Shown here one piece after another: positions 9,218-18,928 of a stretch of DNA of 64,000 nt. Numbering within the stretch: the first letter of the stretch is position 1; every line of letters begins with the position of its first letter. The stretch spans positions 1,309,343 through 1,373,342 of the forward strand of contig NZ_KB850113.1 of the NCBI RefSeq assembly GCF_000369625.1, in the 5' to 3' direction. The notes below the pieces were generated by a model. The model was given only the letters and a program-made list of their open reading frames with translations, searched no databases and had not been told where the DNA came from. The position numbers and the translations under genes are program-made. Origin of the DNA: Acinetobacter variabilis. GTDB lineage: Bacteria; Pseudomonadota; Gammaproteobacteria; Pseudomonadales; Moraxellaceae.

Positions 9218-10783
9218 ATGTTAGATCAAAATACTTCAGCTCAATTAAAAACACTACTTGAACGTTTGGAAGGCCCGATTGAATTAGTGGCAACTCTGGA
9301 TGGCTCTGACAAGTCAGCCAAAATCAAAGAACTGGTTGAGGAAATCGCTCAGCTTTCTGATCTAGTCACTGCCCGTTTTGACGGTACCAACAAACGTGCA
9401 CCAAGCTTTGGTGTGGCAAAAGCCGGTGAACAGCCTCGTGTGTTCTTCGCAGGCTTGCCGATGGGCCATGAGTTTACGTCGCTGATTCTGGCATTGCTGC
9501 AAACTTCAGGCTATGCACCAAAAGTCTCTGCCGAAGTTCTGGAATCCATCAAAGGTTTGGGGATCAAATCTGACTTTGATGTATTCGTATCACTCAGCTG
9601 TCATAACTGTCCGGATGTCGTTCAGGCATTGAACCTGATTGCCATCTATAACCCAGGTACGACTGCAACCATGATCGATGGTACCTTCTTCCAGGACGAA
9701 GTGGAAGAACGCAAAATCATGGCCGTACCGATGGTGTTCCAGGACAATGAACATATCGGTCAGGGTCGTATGACACTGGAAGAAATCATTGCCAAACTGG
9801 ATACCAATGCCGCAGCCAAAGACGCGGAAAAACTGAATGCCAAAGATGCATTTGATGTGTTGGTGATTGGTGGTGGACCTGCAGGGAATACTGCAGCGAT
9901 CTATGCAGCACGTAAAGGCATCAAAACTGGGATCGTGGCTGAACGTATGGGCGGTCAGGTGATGGATACCATGGACATCGAAAACTACACATCAGTGCAA
10001 AAAACCCAAGGTCCGAAATTTGCCGCTGAAATGGAAGCACACGTTCGTGAATACGGTGTTGACATCATGAATCTGCAACGTGTCTCAGATATCAAAGGTG
10101 CAGATAGTACAGCGAATGGTCTGGTAGAAGTCACTTTAGAAAATGGTGCGAAACTTGAATCTAAAACCGTGATTCTGTCTACTGGTGCACGCTGGAGAGA
10201 AATGAATGTTCCAGGTGAGGCAGAATACAAAACTCGTGGTGTAGCGTACTGCCCACACTGTGATGGTCCATTGTTTAAAGGTAAACGTGTTGCAGTCATC
10301 GGTGGTGGTAACTCGGGTGTAGAAGCTGCGATCGACCTTGCGGGTATTGTTGAGCATGTAACGCTAGTTGAGTTTGATACAAAACTGCGTGCGGATCAGG
10401 TACTTCAAGATAAATTGAACAGCTTGCCAAACACCACTGTAATCAAAAATGCGCTTTCTACCGAAGTGATCGGTGATGGTTCACAAGTCACAGCGTTGAA
10501 ATACAAAGACCGTGCAACTGATGAAGAGCATACAGTTGAACTGGCAGGGATCTTCGTTCAGATCGGTTTGTTGCCAAACACCGACTTCCTGAAAGGAACC
10601 GATGTTGAGCTAACTAACCGTGGTGAGATCATGATTAACGAGCGCAATGAAACCAATGTCAAAGGTGTGTTTGCTGCAGGTGACTGTACCACTGTTCCTT
10701 ACAAACAGATCATCATCGCCACTGGTGAAGGTGCCAAAGCATCATTATCTGCCTTCGACTACATCATCCGTTCTGGTCAGTAA
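9218..10783 (+). CDS. ahpF: Alkyl hydroperoxide reductase subunit F
   Basis: NADH-dependent flavoprotein that passes electrons to AhpC. It has 521 residues, exactly the E. coli length. The N-terminal tandem thioredoxin-fold domain carries the CHNC redox pair (Cys128, Cys131). The FAD site is IGGGPAG (residues about 217-223), the catalytic CPHC pair is Cys345/Cys348, and IGGGNSG is the NADH site; GVFAAGDCT near the C terminus is the second FAD motif. The start is the ATG at 9218, with GGAG at 9205-9208; the earlier TTG at 9203 overlaps that ribosome site and is not used. It is transcribed alone with its own terminator. Confidence 0.97.
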   Translation: MLDQNTSAQLKTLLERLEGPIELVATLDGSDKSAKIKELVEEIAQLSDLVTARFDGTNKRAPSFGVAKAGEQPRVFFAGLPMGHEFTSLILALLQTSGYAPKVSAEVLESIKGLGIKSDFDVFVSLSCHNCPDVVQALNLIAIYNPGTTATMIDGTFFQDEVEERKIMAVPMVFQDNEHIGQGRMTLEEIIAKLDTNAAAKDAEKLNAKDAFDVLVIGGGPAGNTAAIYAARKGIKTGIVAERMGGQVMDTMDIENYTSVQKTQGPKFAAEMEAHVREYGVDIMNLQRVSDIKGADSTANGLVEVTLENGAKLESKTVILSTGARWREMNVPGEAEYKTRGVAYCPHCDGPLFKGKRVAVIGGGNSGVEAAIDLAGIVEHVTLVEFDTKLRADQVLQDKLNSLPNTTVIKNALSTEVIGDGSQVTALKYKDRATDEEHTVELAGIFVQIGLLPNTDFLKGTDVELTNRGEIMINERNETNVKGVFAAGDCTTVPYKQIIIATGEGAKASLSAFDYIIRSGQ

Positions 10784-10802
10784 TCCTTAAAATTCATGAA
10801 TT

Positions 10803-10832
10803 AAAAAAAGCCCGCATTGTGCGGGCTTTTTA
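10803..10832 (+). terminator. Rho-independent terminator of ahpF
   Basis: A strong GC stem, AGCCCGCA / TGCGGGCT, with a three-base TTG centre and flanking A and T runs, 20 bases after the ahpF stop. It would also work for the convergent pseudogene. Confidence 0.92.
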
Positions 10833-10848
10833 CTATCTTAAAGCTGAT

Positions 10849-11335
10849 TTATTCCTGTAGTAATTGAGCAGCCAGTTTTTCAATATTTCCCATTTCAGGA
10901 TGTACAGCAGCAACATTAGCTAAAATCGTAACTGCCTTTCTCTTGTTTAAATCAATCATCAAAATAGCAGAATGCCCTGCGGTATTTCCCCCATGCCAAA
11001 TGATTTTGGTGTCATTGTCCTGTTCTCGCACAAACCAGCCCAATCCCAATTAGTAGCTACCTGCTTTTTCTGTAGTTGCTTGCTGAGTTAATTGTACTGC
11101 CGCATTTTTTGCATCGAGCTGAGCTTGTGCAAATCTGGTTAAATCTGAAGCTGTAGAGAGTACACCGCCCGCGGGTGAAAAAGGTATCAAATGTCCAGGT
11201 GGTGATTTCTTTTCATTGGGCATCAAATGCAGGCACAAGTTGCTTAGCTGCTTGATCAGGCGAGGTATAGCTATTTTTCATCTCATACTTTTTAAATACA
11301 TATTCATTAAGTAACTCAGTAAAATATATTCCATA
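10849..11335 (-). pseudogene. Serine hydrolase (beta-lactamase fold) remnant
   Basis: Three adjoining pieces on the minus strand give the C-terminal half of a class C beta-lactamase-like serine hydrolase. The first piece (about 11235-11332) reads FTELLNEYVFKKYEMKNSY and ends in TGA after VPAFDAQ. Just after this a frame change is needed to reach FSPAGGVLSTASDLTRFAQ (11050-11238). That stops at a TAA (11050-11052), and the same frame resumes with GLGWFVREQ and WHGGNTAGHSAIL (10849-11049). The HGG motif, equivalent to KTG, is present, but the N-terminal half with the SxxK nucleophile is absent. At least one nonsense change, one frameshift and a 5' deletion make it non-functional. Confidence 0.8.
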
Positions 11336-11673
11336 TCATTCTATTTTGTGGAGCAGATCAATTCATCTAAGTTCTTGCCCTGTCTATTTCCCATTTTATA
11401 CTTGTTGTTCTTAAGCTCCACTCGAACTGGTTCAAAAATTGCTTATGAATTGATAGATAGCATAGTTAATTATTCCAGAGAAATTTCTCGAAATAACTTA
11501 ATAATGTTATGTACTTAGCCAATTATTATTTATTTTCCTCACTGAGACTTGGGTAACTTTTTGTTATATGACTTGTCAGCGTCTAATTGCATCATTAATA
11601 TGACATGTAGGCCTAAAATAAAAGTCCGTGAAAGATAACAAAAAAAATATCAGAAATGTAATGGAGCTTAGCA
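11336..11673. other. Gene-free AT-rich stretch
   Basis: About 340 bp between the hydrolase remnant and the next small gene. No coding pattern is visible and I could not extend the hydrolase homology into it. It should contain the promoter of the gene at 11674. Confidence 0.45.
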
Positions 11674-11922
11674 ATGTACTATCAATATCACTGTGCGTGC
11701 TGCGATAAAGTTGTGGAAGCTGGCCAAAAAGAATGTCATGCTTGTGGCTCACATAATATTCGCAGCCCTTATGGTTTTTGGATTTTATGTCTGGTGGCCT
11801 GTCTGGTTACTGCAATCGCTTTCAAGGTAATGCATGTTTATATCCAGTCACAGCAGCAGGAAGTGCCAGCTCAGTCATCATTATTTGATGTGCTACAACA
11901 AGATAATAAACGTCCGCGCTAA
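11674..11922 (+). CDS. Small zinc-ribbon membrane protein
   Basis: An 82-residue protein with an N-terminal zinc ribbon (CACC ... CHAC, four to five Cys in residues 8-26) followed by one hydrophobic segment, FWILCLVACLVTAIAFKV (about residues 33-50), and a polar Gln-rich tail. The predicted topology is a single-pass inner-membrane protein with a metal-binding head. The ATG at 11674 has GGAG at 11662-11665. It stands alone with its own terminator. Function is unknown. Confidence 0.75.
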   Translation: MYYQYHCACCDKVVEAGQKECHACGSHNIRSPYGFWILCLVACLVTAIAFKVMHVYIQSQQQEVPAQSSLFDVLQQDNKRPR

Positions 11923-11940
11923 TTTTCTTATCCTCCAGCA

Positions 11941-11967
11941 AGACCTGACTTGGATCAGGTCTTTTTT
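11941..11967 (+). terminator. Rho-independent terminator
   Basis: AGACCTGA (11941-11948) pairs with TCAGGTCT (11955-11962) and is followed by TTTTTT, closing the small zinc-ribbon gene. Confidence 0.9.
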
Positions 11968-12043
11968 ATGCAATTTTAACTTGAATATGAAACGCTGCCA
12001 GAATAGAAAATTTGAATTACAATAAGTCATCTTGCAGTGAGAA

Positions 12044-12250
12044 ATGAAAATGGTTCAGTTAATTAAAAAAGGCGGCTTACGTGAGCGTGCCAATCGCAGT
12101 CGCAGTTATCAGGGTTCGGAAAATACTGAGGCCACCCTTAAACCGAATCGTTATCAGTCTCCAGTGCAGAAACAGGATCATCCAGTTTCTGATGCTTCCG
12201 CTGCACAGCAGCTTTCTAACGAAAACTCCTCTGTTACCCCATCGAATTAA
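12044..12250 (+). CDS. Small hypothetical protein
   Basis: A 68-residue polar, probably disordered protein, MKMVQLIKKGGLRERANRS at the start, with a basic first third and a Ser/Gln/Asn-rich remainder. The ATG at 12044 follows GTGAGAA; a second ATG at 12050 is possible. It ends six bases before the convergent LysE-family gene. I do not recognise a family. Confidence 0.5.
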   Translation: MKMVQLIKKGGLRERANRSRSYQGSENTEATLKPNRYQSPVQKQDHPVSDASAAQQLSNENSSVTPSN

Positions 12251-12255
12251 GATTT

Positions 12256-12894
12256 TTAGTTCATTAGAACCAGCGCGTCATACCATAACCAGACTGCAAA
12301 AATTAGGAATAACCCGCCTGAAATCATATCGATATAACTTCCTGATCGCTGGTAAGCCTCTTTAATTTTAGGATGGGAAATTAATAGCATTAGTAAAGTA
12401 AAAGTAATAAATGTTTGCAGCGGAATAATCACTGCCAGTTGCGCTTTTAAATAATCAGAAGCTGATGAACTCAGTGCAAGTGAAAATACGCTACTGAAAT
12501 AGATCAGAGTTTTAGGATTCGACAGATTAGTCAATAAACCCTGCATAAAATAACTTTTTGGTGCTTCTACCGTATTTAAATCATCTTGAGTTTGATGTCT
12601 GTTCTGAAAACTTTGCCATCCGCCTTTTAGCATGGCCCAGCCCATTTTGGCCAAAAATAACCCACCGATGACCATCAATACCTGCTGAATCCAGGAAAAC
12701 TGGTCGATCAATACGGTAAAGCCTGCTAGCGTCAATACCACCCAAACTACGATCCCCGCTGAAATTCCAGCAATCACCTTTAAGGCATTCATACGTGTCG
12801 TAGAGGCTGCACTTTTTGCGATAAGTAAAATGTCAGGACCGGGGCTTAATTGAGCTACAAAATGTAGAAAACAGATGGTAAAAAGCAAAGACAT
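12256..12894 (-). CDS. LysE/RhtB family amino-acid exporter
   Basis: A 212-residue integral membrane protein with about six hydrophobic segments. The N-terminal signature FVAQLSPGPDILLIAKSA is the LysE/RhtB hallmark, and NPKTLIYFSSVF in the middle is the second conserved block. Members export amino acids or related small molecules by proton exchange. The particular substrate cannot be read from the sequence. It is monocistronic. Confidence 0.88.
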   Translation of the reverse strand: MSLLFTICFLHFVAQLSPGPDILLIAKSAASTTRMNALKVIAGISAGIVVWVVLTLAGFTVLIDQFSWIQQVLMVIGGLFLAKMGWAMLKGGWQSFQNRHQTQDDLNTVEAPKSYFMQGLLTNLSNPKTLIYFSSVFSLALSSSASDYLKAQLAVIIPLQTFITFTLLMLLISHPKIKEAYQRSGSYIDMISGGLFLIFAVWLWYDALVLMN

Positions 12895-12960
12895 TTAAAA
12901 AAAGATCAAATGGTAAAAAACTATTATAACTTTTGTTTAATGAAATTAGAAAGTTCCAAT

Positions 12961-12993
12961 AAAAAAGCCGAATCATGAGATTCGGCTTTTTTA
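12961..12993 (-). terminator. Rho-independent terminator of fxsA
   Basis: AAAAAAGCCGAATC pairs with GATTCGGCTTTTTT around a short ATGA loop. It lies 15 bases after the fxsA stop on the minus strand. Confidence 0.9.
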
Positions 12994-13007
12994 TTGGAAG
13001 CTTGATT

Positions 13008-13574
13008 TTATTTCTTGTTCACATCTTTCATTTCAATTTTCTTGGCTTCCGGGGTCACTTCACGGGCTTCCCCATCAATAATGGTTGAATCTCTATGACC
13101 ACCCTGCTGGTTCTGCATATCCTGCATTTGACGCATCATTTCCGCAAACGGGTTTTGACCTGCACCGCCACCGACATCGCCCATCATGCCACCCATCATT
13201 TTTTCTATCATGGCTTGCTGACGTTTCATCATCATTTTCATCATAGCTGCCTGGAAAGCACGTTGTACAGGTGGAATCAGCATTAATACCGCAAGTACAT
13301 CACTAATCAAACCAGGAATCAGCAGGAAAAAGCCAGCCAAGATCTTAGGTAAATTATTCGATAATGCCGGATCTGCACTCATTTGTCCCATCTGCATTTG
13401 CTGCATTTGCGGCATAACGCCGGCCGAATATTTCCGGATTAGGTTCATACCGATAAAGAAGGCCGCCACGAACCAGAAAAATACGTACCACATGCTCCCG
13501 ACAAGGTCACCCACGCCAATCCATACAAATACTTCGAGGACTAAGCCGGCCAGGATAATAAGAAATAATTTCAT
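13008..13574 (-). CDS. fxsA: FxsA family membrane protein
   Basis: A 188-residue inner-membrane protein with hydrophobic segments at about residues 2-22, 27-45 and 77-103. FLLIPGLISDVLAVLMLIPPVQ is the conserved FxsA core (F-exclusion suppressor family). The C-terminal third is cytoplasmic and very Met/Gln-rich (a run of MMKMMMKRQQ and later MMGGMM), which is longer than in E. coli. In E. coli overproduction relieves phage T7 exclusion by the F plasmid; the normal role is unclear. The ATG at 13574 is followed upstream by the divergent ruvC. Confidence 0.85.
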   Translation of the reverse strand: MKLFLIILAGLVLEVFVWIGVGDLVGSMWYVFFWFVAAFFIGMNLIRKYSAGVMPQMQQMQMGQMSADPALSNNLPKILAGFFLLIPGLISDVLAVLMLIPPVQRAFQAAMMKMMMKRQQAMIEKMMGGMMGDVGGGAGQNPFAEMMRQMQDMQNQQGGHRDSTIIDGEAREVTPEAKKIEMKDVNKK

Positions 13575-13699
13575 GAAAATTAATCTAATCTCAGTAAAAT
13601 AAATATTAGGATGCTGTAATCAACTGCTTCATCAGGATCAAGCTTTTTTGATACGCTTATGTAACAATATGGGCATTATTTTATTTTTAAAGTGCAGGC

Positions 13700-14245
13700 A
13701 TGTCATTAATTATTGGGATTGATCCCGGTTCGCGTCTAACAGGTTACGGTATCATCCAGAAAGAAGGTTCAAAACTTACTTTTGTTGATGCGGGAACGAT
13801 TAGAACTGAAACAGCGGAAATGCCTGAACGTTTAAAACGAATCTTTGCCGGTGTAGAGCGGATTGTCAAATTTTACGGCCCGACCGAGGCTGCGGTGGAA
13901 CAAGTGTTTATGGCACAGAACCCGGATTCTGCTCTTAAATTGGGTCAGGCACGTGGTGCCGCAGTCGCAGCCTTGGTGAATCTGGATCTGAAAGTTGCTG
14001 AATATACGGCGCGGCAGATCAAACAGTCTGTTGTGGGCTATGGCGCTGCAGACAAAGAACAGGTTCAGATGATGGTTATGCGTATTCTGAACCTGACAAT
14101 CAAGCCGCAACAGGATGCTGCTGATGCACTCGCTGCTGCCATTTGTCATGCCCATGCTTCAGGCAGTATGAGTAAAATGGCCGTATTGAATGCATTGGGG
14201 GGCATGGCACGCGGACGCAGCCGGGTCAGCACTCGCCGCCGTTAA
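13700..14245 (+). CDS. ruvC: Crossover junction endodeoxyribonuclease RuvC
   Basis: Holliday-junction resolvase that works with RuvAB in recombinational repair. The RNase H-like fold carries four acidic catalytic residues: Asp8 ([14 protein letters not shown]), Glu67 (AAVEQVF), and Asp139 and Asp142 (QQDAADALA). Length 181 residues is typical. Unlike in E. coli, no ruvA or ruvB is adjacent. It converges with acyP, and the two stop codons overlap by four bases. Confidence 0.95.
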   Translation: MSLIIGIDPGSRLTGYGIIQKEGSKLTFVDAGTIRTETAEMPERLKRIFAGVERIVKFYGPTEAAVEQVFMAQNPDSALKLGQARGAAVAALVNLDLKVAEYTARQIKQSVVGYGAADKEQVQMMVMRILNLTIKPQQDAADALAAAICHAHASGSMSKMAVLNALGGMARGRSRVSTRRR

Positions 14246-14523
14246 TCTTCGGTTAATACTTTAAAGTCCTGAAAATCAGCGTCTTGAAGATTCAAACTCT
14301 GCTGATGTATTGCAGTGACTTTTGCACGTTGTGGTCCAGTTCTGCTGAGCTGGATCATTTTCCGAACAATCGCTTCCTTCTCAACAATGATAGCCTCAAC
14401 TTCGCCTGTTTCCAGATTACGTACAAAACCCTTTAAACCTAATTGAATTGCTTGTTGTTCAAACCAGCGACGGTAGCCCACGCCCTGCACTTTGCCCTGA
14501 ATGATTAAATGAATGGCCTGCAT
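14242..14523 (-). CDS. acyP: Acylphosphatase
   Basis: A 93-residue acylphosphatase that hydrolyses carboxyl-phosphate mixed anhydrides. The signature is [16 protein letters not shown] (catalytic Arg) followed by [14 protein letters not shown] (catalytic Asn). It starts 11 bases after the nnr stop on the same strand, so it is probably translated from the nnr message. Confidence 0.93.
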   Translation of the reverse strand: MQAIHLIIQGKVQGVGYRRWFEQQAIQLGLKGFVRNLETGEVEAIIVEKEAIVRKMIQLSRTGPQRAKVTAIHQQSLNLQDADFQDFKVLTED

Positions 14524-14534
14524 TTTTATTTTCC

Positions 14535-15992
14535 TTAGTGGTTCACAACCTGGTAAATGGCATGTTTCATATCTTGCGCCTGTAAGCCGCGTTCACCCTT
14601 TTCCGCCAGTACATCACCTGCAAGTGCGTGCAAAGTTACGATCTCGTGTAAATGGATATCATCTTTAAATTGGGCTTTCAAACTGGCGATCATGCCAGCA
14701 AGTACATCTCCCATTCCTCCGGTTCCCATACCGGCATTGCCTGCGGTACAAATATAAAGATCATCCTCTAAAATCAGACTACCTGAACCCTTGAGCACCC
14801 ATTGTCCCTGATATTTTTGCTGGAGCTGTTTAATTGTCTGAATGCGATCTGCTTCGACTCCTGATGCTTTCATTTCTAGCAAAGTAGCCGCTTCACCCGG
14901 ATGCGGTGTTGCATAAGTATGGGCATTCAAATTTTGTGGTGCTTTTGCCAGAAACCACAAGGCATCTGCATCAAGAACTGTCTCCAGTTCTGATTGCTGA
15001 ATCAGGTTAAACCAGTAATTATATTGCTTCTCAGCCCAAGTATCTCGTCCTAGCCCCATACCAAAACAGACAGCGTCCACATGACGAACTAAAGCTTGGC
15101 GTTGCTCAGCATCTAGCGCATTAATATCACGCAGCATGATATTCGGAGCACGTGACAAAATGGCAGTATGATGTTTGGCATCACAAGCCACAGTGACCTT
15201 ACCTGCACCGGCAGCAAAGGCTGCCTCAGCTGCCATAATGACCGCACCGCCCATATCGGCATGCCCCCCAATTACGAGCACATGCCCATAACTGCCCTTA
15301 TGTCCAAAAGCTTCACGTTTAGGCAGATGAATTTGAGTCGAGGAAATTTGAGCTATCGGCACAAGTTCAGCATCGGAAGGAATAACCGAGATGACCTCTA
15401 CCTTGCCGGTATATTCTTTGCCTCGTCCGGTAAATAGGCCCGCCTTTAAACCTAAAACAGTAAGACTATGATCTGCCTTAATGGCAACCGGCAAAGGCTG
15501 GCCTGTATTGGCATGCAATCCACTTGGAATATCTACTGCAATTTTGAGTCCTTGCTGGGCATTAAAGCTTTGAATAATCTGTTGCCAATTTTCATTAAGA
15601 TCACGGTTCAAACCGATCCCAAATAAGGCATCAATATAAACTTCATATTGTTTCTGAAAATTAAAACCTGAATAAGTAGGTATACCGATTTGCTGAGCTT
15701 CCCCGATTGCTTGAGCCAGATCCTGTGATGGACCGGGTTCTGCTGCATAAATATCTATTTCAAAACCGGCCTGTTTTAAATATTTTCCTACCAGATAACC
15801 ATCACCGGCATTATTACCCTGACCGCAACAGACAGCGATTTGAGTCAATTGCTGTTGTTCCAATAAAGGGATGAGTCGCTGCGCAATCGACCATGCCACC
15901 TGTTGCATCAAACCATAAGAACTATTTTGCTTGCCAAACCAGCGCTGCTCCCATGCTTGTATATCGCGGCTATGATAAACTTGCTGCTGCAT
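14535..15992 (-). CDS. nnr: Bifunctional NAD(P)HX epimerase/dehydratase
   Basis: Metabolite-repair enzyme that restores hydrated NADH and NADPH. The N-terminal epimerase domain (NnrE/YjeF-N, residues about 1-215) has CGQGNNAGDGYL and VDIPSGLHANTG. The C-terminal ADP-dependent dehydratase domain (NnrD, about 225-485) has GHKGSYGHVLVIGG, THPHPGEAATLL-type and NAGMGTGGMGDVLAG motifs. The length, 485 residues, is slightly below E. coli (515). The start at 15992 is only 23 bp from the divergent queG start, so the two promoters overlap. In E. coli nnr is also next to queG, so this link is conserved. Confidence 0.95.
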   Translation of the reverse strand: MQQQVYHSRDIQAWEQRWFGKQNSSYGLMQQVAWSIAQRLIPLLEQQQLTQIAVCCGQGNNAGDGYLVGKYLKQAGFEIDIYAAEPGPSQDLAQAIGEAQQIGIPTYSGFNFQKQYEVYIDALFGIGLNRDLNENWQQIIQSFNAQQGLKIAVDIPSGLHANTGQPLPVAIKADHSLTVLGLKAGLFTGRGKEYTGKVEVISVIPSDAELVPIAQISSTQIHLPKREAFGHKGSYGHVLVIGGHADMGGAVIMAAEAAFAAGAGKVTVACDAKHHTAILSRAPNIMLRDINALDAEQRQALVRHVDAVCFGMGLGRDTWAEKQYNYWFNLIQQSELETVLDADALWFLAKAPQNLNAHTYATPHPGEAATLLEMKASGVEADRIQTIKQLQQKYQGQWVLKGSGSLILEDDLYICTAGNAGMGTGGMGDVLAGMIASLKAQFKDDIHLHEIVTLHALAGDVLAEKGERGLQAQDMKHAIYQVVNH

Positions 15993-16015
15993 TTCTTATT
16001 TCCTGTTTCTGGTTT

Positions 16016-17110
16016 ATGACAATACCCGATTCCCAAGCGCAAATTCAAGTTTATCAACAAGATCCTAATGAACTGAAGGCGTGGATCAAAGCGCAGGCAC
16101 GAGAGCTGGGTTTTTCTGATTGTGTCATTGCCAAACCGGATGCTCAAGCAGAATTAGTCCGTTTGCAGGAATATTTAGACCGCGGTTATCACGGTGATAT
16201 GAAGTTTCTGGAAGAAAATCTGGAAAAACGTGCCAATCCCACACTGCTTATTCCCAATACCAAATCCGTGATCTGTGTACGAATGGACTATCTGGTCGAT
16301 CTTCCAGAACCGCGTCTAGTGCCCTATGCACCAAATTCTGCGATTATTGCCCGTTATGCCCGTGGTCGTGATTATCATAAAACCATGCGCGGGCGCCTAA
16401 AAATGCTGGCTGCAAAAATTCGGGAAAAGGTTGGTGAATTTGAATCCCGCCCCTTTGCAGACTCTGCACCTGTATTTGAAAAATCTCTGGCCGAAAGTGC
16501 GGGCATGGGCTGGACCGGTAAACACACTTTATTAATCCATAAAAAATCCGGATCTTTTTTTGTTTTAGGAGAACTTTTTAGCTTACTGGAACTGCCCTTT
16601 GATGAGCCTGCAAGCAAACATTGTGGTTCATGCACAGCCTGTATTGATATTTGCCCGACACAGGCTATAGTTGAACCTTATATGCTAGATGCACGTCGCT
16701 GTATTGCTTATTTAACCATTGAGTATAAAGGGATCATTCCAGAGGAGTTACGTCGAGGGATTGGTAACCGGGTCTTTGGCTGCGATGATTGTCAGTTGAT
16801 TTGTCCGTGGAACAGTTTTGCTCAAAAAACCAATATTGAAGATTTTCACCCCCGATATGGATTGGATCAAGTGAGTTTACTGGATCTCTGGCAATGGGAT
16901 GAGGCTACATTTTTGAGCTCCACTGAAGGCAGTCCATTACGCCGTACTGGCTATCAAAGCTTTATGCGCAATATCGCGATCGGCTTGGGTAATGCACCTT
17001 TTGATCCACAGATTGTGCAGGCATTACAAGCTCAGCAGAATCAACATGATGAGATTGTACGAGTTCATATTGACTGGGCTATACAGGAGCAACTGGCAAA
17101 ATCCCGGTAA
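16016..17110 (+). CDS. queG: Epoxyqueuosine reductase QueG
   Basis: Cobalamin-dependent last step of queuosine biosynthesis, reducing epoxyqueuosine to queuosine in tRNA anticodons. 364 residues (E. coli 379). AESAGMGWTGKHTLLI is the family block; two 4Fe-4S ferredoxin motifs follow, CGSCTACIDICP and CDDCQLICPW. The frame stays open back to 15893 but that part overlaps nnr in antisense and is not conserved; the ATG at 16016 gives MTIPDSQAQ. No strong ribosome site is visible. It is divergent from nnr. Confidence 0.94.
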   Translation: MTIPDSQAQIQVYQQDPNELKAWIKAQARELGFSDCVIAKPDAQAELVRLQEYLDRGYHGDMKFLEENLEKRANPTLLIPNTKSVICVRMDYLVDLPEPRLVPYAPNSAIIARYARGRDYHKTMRGRLKMLAAKIREKVGEFESRPFADSAPVFEKSLAESAGMGWTGKHTLLIHKKSGSFFVLGELFSLLELPFDEPASKHCGSCTACIDICPTQAIVEPYMLDARRCIAYLTIEYKGIIPEELRRGIGNRVFGCDDCQLICPWNSFAQKTNIEDFHPRYGLDQVSLLDLWQWDEATFLSSTEGSPLRRTGYQSFMRNIAIGLGNAPFDPQIVQALQAQQNQHDEIVRVHIDWAIQEQLAKSR

Positions 17111-17216
17111 TTTTCAATTTTTACTTCGGTTCACATTTTCTCGTCAAAGCCTTACACAGTTACTGTGCAAGCTATGGCATAAAGGAAAAAGAATGGAAAT
17201 AAAGCCGGAGGTGGAT

Positions 17217-17435
17217 ATGCAAAAGTCATCTGATACACAACATCAAAATCAGGAACAGCTTGAAGAGTTGCAACATCAACACCAGAAGCAGCAACAACAG
17301 CAACAGCAGCAGTCACAACATGGCCCGCTTGGCTCTCCAAAAAATAACCAGCACGAACAAGATGAACGTGTATTAAACAAGCAACATCGTAGTGATTTAC
17401 AAAACCAGAATATTCACGGAAATCATCGTGAATAA
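17217..17435 (+). CDS. Small glutamine/histidine-rich protein
   Basis: A 72-residue very hydrophilic protein starting MQKSSDTQHQNQEQ. It carries a run of eight consecutive Gln (QKQQQQQQQQSQ) encoded mostly by CAG/CAA repeats, plus many His and Asn residues. The ATG at 17217 has a perfect GGAGG (17207-17211) spaced five bases; a less well placed ATG lies at 17193. No Cys, no hydrophobic core; it is probably disordered. Function unknown. It has its own terminator. Confidence 0.6.
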   Translation: MQKSSDTQHQNQEQLEELQHQHQKQQQQQQQQSQHGPLGSPKNNQHEQDERVLNKQHRSDLQNQNIHGNHRE

Positions 17436-17460
17436 AGCCCGATCAAGAGTTCAACAGCAA

Positions 17461-17489
17461 AGCCCACCTTGTGTGGGTTTTGTTTTTTC
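17461..17489 (+). terminator. Probable Rho-independent terminator
   Basis: CCCAC / GTGGG with a CTTGT loop, followed by TTTTGTTTTTT, 26 bases after the Gln-rich gene and before bioB. Confidence 0.75.
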
Positions 17490-17574
17490 TATAAGGTCAT
17501 ATTTTGCTAATGAAGACGGCGATACTTTTACTTAAGATGGAGCCTGATAAATAAATATGAACAAGGATGGACAG

Positions 17575-18576
17575 ATGAACAGTATTGATCCAATACGTAA
17601 TGATTGGTCTCGTACAGAAATTGAGACCCTGTATCAACAACCTTTAATGGACTTACTCTTTCAGGCTCAACAAGTTCATCGTCAATATTTTGATGCCAAT
17701 ACCGTTCAGGTCAGTACCCTGCTTTCTATTAAAACCGGTAAATGCCCGGAAGATTGCAAATACTGTTCTCAGTCCGCACATTATGATTCCAAACTCGAAG
17801 CGGAAAAACGAATTGCAGTAGAAAAAGTAATTCAGGAAGCAAAAGAAGCACTGGCTTCTGGCAGTTCGCGTTTCTGTATGGGAGCAGCGTGGCGTAATCC
17901 GCATGAACGTGATATGCCCTATGTGCTGGACATGGTACGTGAAGTCAAAGCACTTGGACTCGAAACCTGTATGACTTTAGGCATGCTGAATGCCTCACAG
18001 GCAGAACGCCTGAAAGATGCTGGTCTGGATTATTACAATCACAATCTGGATACGTCACGTGAATACTATTCACATATTATCAGTACCCGCAGCTTTGATG
18101 ACCGATTGGATACACTGGATCATGTGCGCCAAGCTGGCTTGAAAGTGTGTAGTGGTGGCATTGTCGGCTTAGGTGAAAGTCGCAATGATCGGATCGGTTT
18201 ATTGTTTGAGCTTTCTACACTTCCGATTCACCCAGAATCTGTACCTATCAATATGCTGGTGCCAATTGAAGGCACACCGATGGCAGATGTTGAAAAACTG
18301 GATGTGATTGAATGGATTCGAACTATTGCAGTGGCCCGCATTCTGATGCCCAAAAGTTATATCCGTCTTTCGGCAGGCCGTGAATCACTGACTGACTCAG
18401 ATCAGGCATTGGCATTTATGGCAGGCGCCAACTCAATTTTCTCAGGCGAAAAATTGCTAACGACTCCAAATACAGCCAAAGGTCGTGACCAACAGCTCTT
18501 TGAAAAATTGGGACTGGTAGCAGAACAACCTAAGCCAAGCATCCGCGCATTGGCGACTGATGCAATGGCAAGTTAA
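17575..18576 (+). CDS. bioB: Biotin synthase
   Basis: Radical SAM enzyme that inserts sulfur into dethiobiotin. The 4Fe-4S/SAM motif is Cys57, Cys61 and Cys64 ([12 protein letters not shown]). The auxiliary 2Fe-2S ligands of the family are seen in RFCMGAAWR and [18 protein letters not shown] and the Arg of IRLSAGRE. Length 333 residues from the ATG at 17575, which has AAGGATGG just upstream; the ATG at 17557 is an alternative that adds six residues. It stands apart from other biotin genes in this window, as is common in Acinetobacter. Confidence 0.95.
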   Translation: MNSIDPIRNDWSRTEIETLYQQPLMDLLFQAQQVHRQYFDANTVQVSTLLSIKTGKCPEDCKYCSQSAHYDSKLEAEKRIAVEKVIQEAKEALASGSSRFCMGAAWRNPHERDMPYVLDMVREVKALGLETCMTLGMLNASQAERLKDAGLDYYNHNLDTSREYYSHIISTRSFDDRLDTLDHVRQAGLKVCSGGIVGLGESRNDRIGLLFELSTLPIHPESVPINMLVPIEGTPMADVEKLDVIEWIRTIAVARILMPKSYIRLSAGRESLTDSDQALAFMAGANSIFSGEKLLTTPNTAKGRDQQLFEKLGLVAEQPKPSIRALATDAMAS

Positions 18577-18586
18577 TTGAAATAAT

Positions 18587-18814
18587 TCAAGATGCTGAAA
18601 AGTTATGCGCAGTAATTAAAATGCCATAACTGGCATTGAGATAATCACCGATCCGGATCTGGTCTGTTCCATTGGCATGATGTACGACCAGTTTCTGCGT
18701 CAGTGCATCAAAACTAAAAGAGTCATAACAGTCCTGATGCAGACTTAACCAGTGTAAAGTGTCAGCCAGATTTTCATCTACAATATAGGTTTTGGCATGG
18801 AAATCTTTGCTCAT
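18587..18814 (-). CDS. Small hypothetical protein
   Basis: A 75-residue soluble protein starting MSKDFHAKTYIVDENLAD. The ATG at 18814 has GAGAAGG upstream. The sequence alternates hydrophobic and polar residues (FSFDALTQKLVVHHANGT), suggesting a small alpha/beta or beta fold. It converges with bioB ten bases away. I do not recognise a family. Confidence 0.55.
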   Translation of the reverse strand: MSKDFHAKTYIVDENLADTLHWLSLHQDCYDSFSFDALTQKLVVHHANGTDQIRIGDYLNASYGILITAHNFSAS

Positions 18815-18886
18815 TTAAGCCTTCTCATCATGTGGTACTGGTAATGATTTTAACGGATATGAGTTTAGATTAAATATAATGGATAT

Positions 18887-18917
18887 AAAAAAGTGAGCAT
18901 ATTGCTCACTTTTTCTT
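18887..18917 (-). terminator. Rho-independent terminator
   Basis: AAAAAAGTGAGCA pairs with TGCTCACTTTTTC around TAT. It lies 12 bases after the stop of the 36-residue gene at 18929 on the minus strand. Confidence 0.85.
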
Positions 18918-18928
18918 TCAGTATTTTT

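Noticed and set aside
11050-11238. Two independent small genes in the serine hydrolase region
   Set aside because: They join across a single stop codon into one known family sequence and lack the N-terminal catalytic half.
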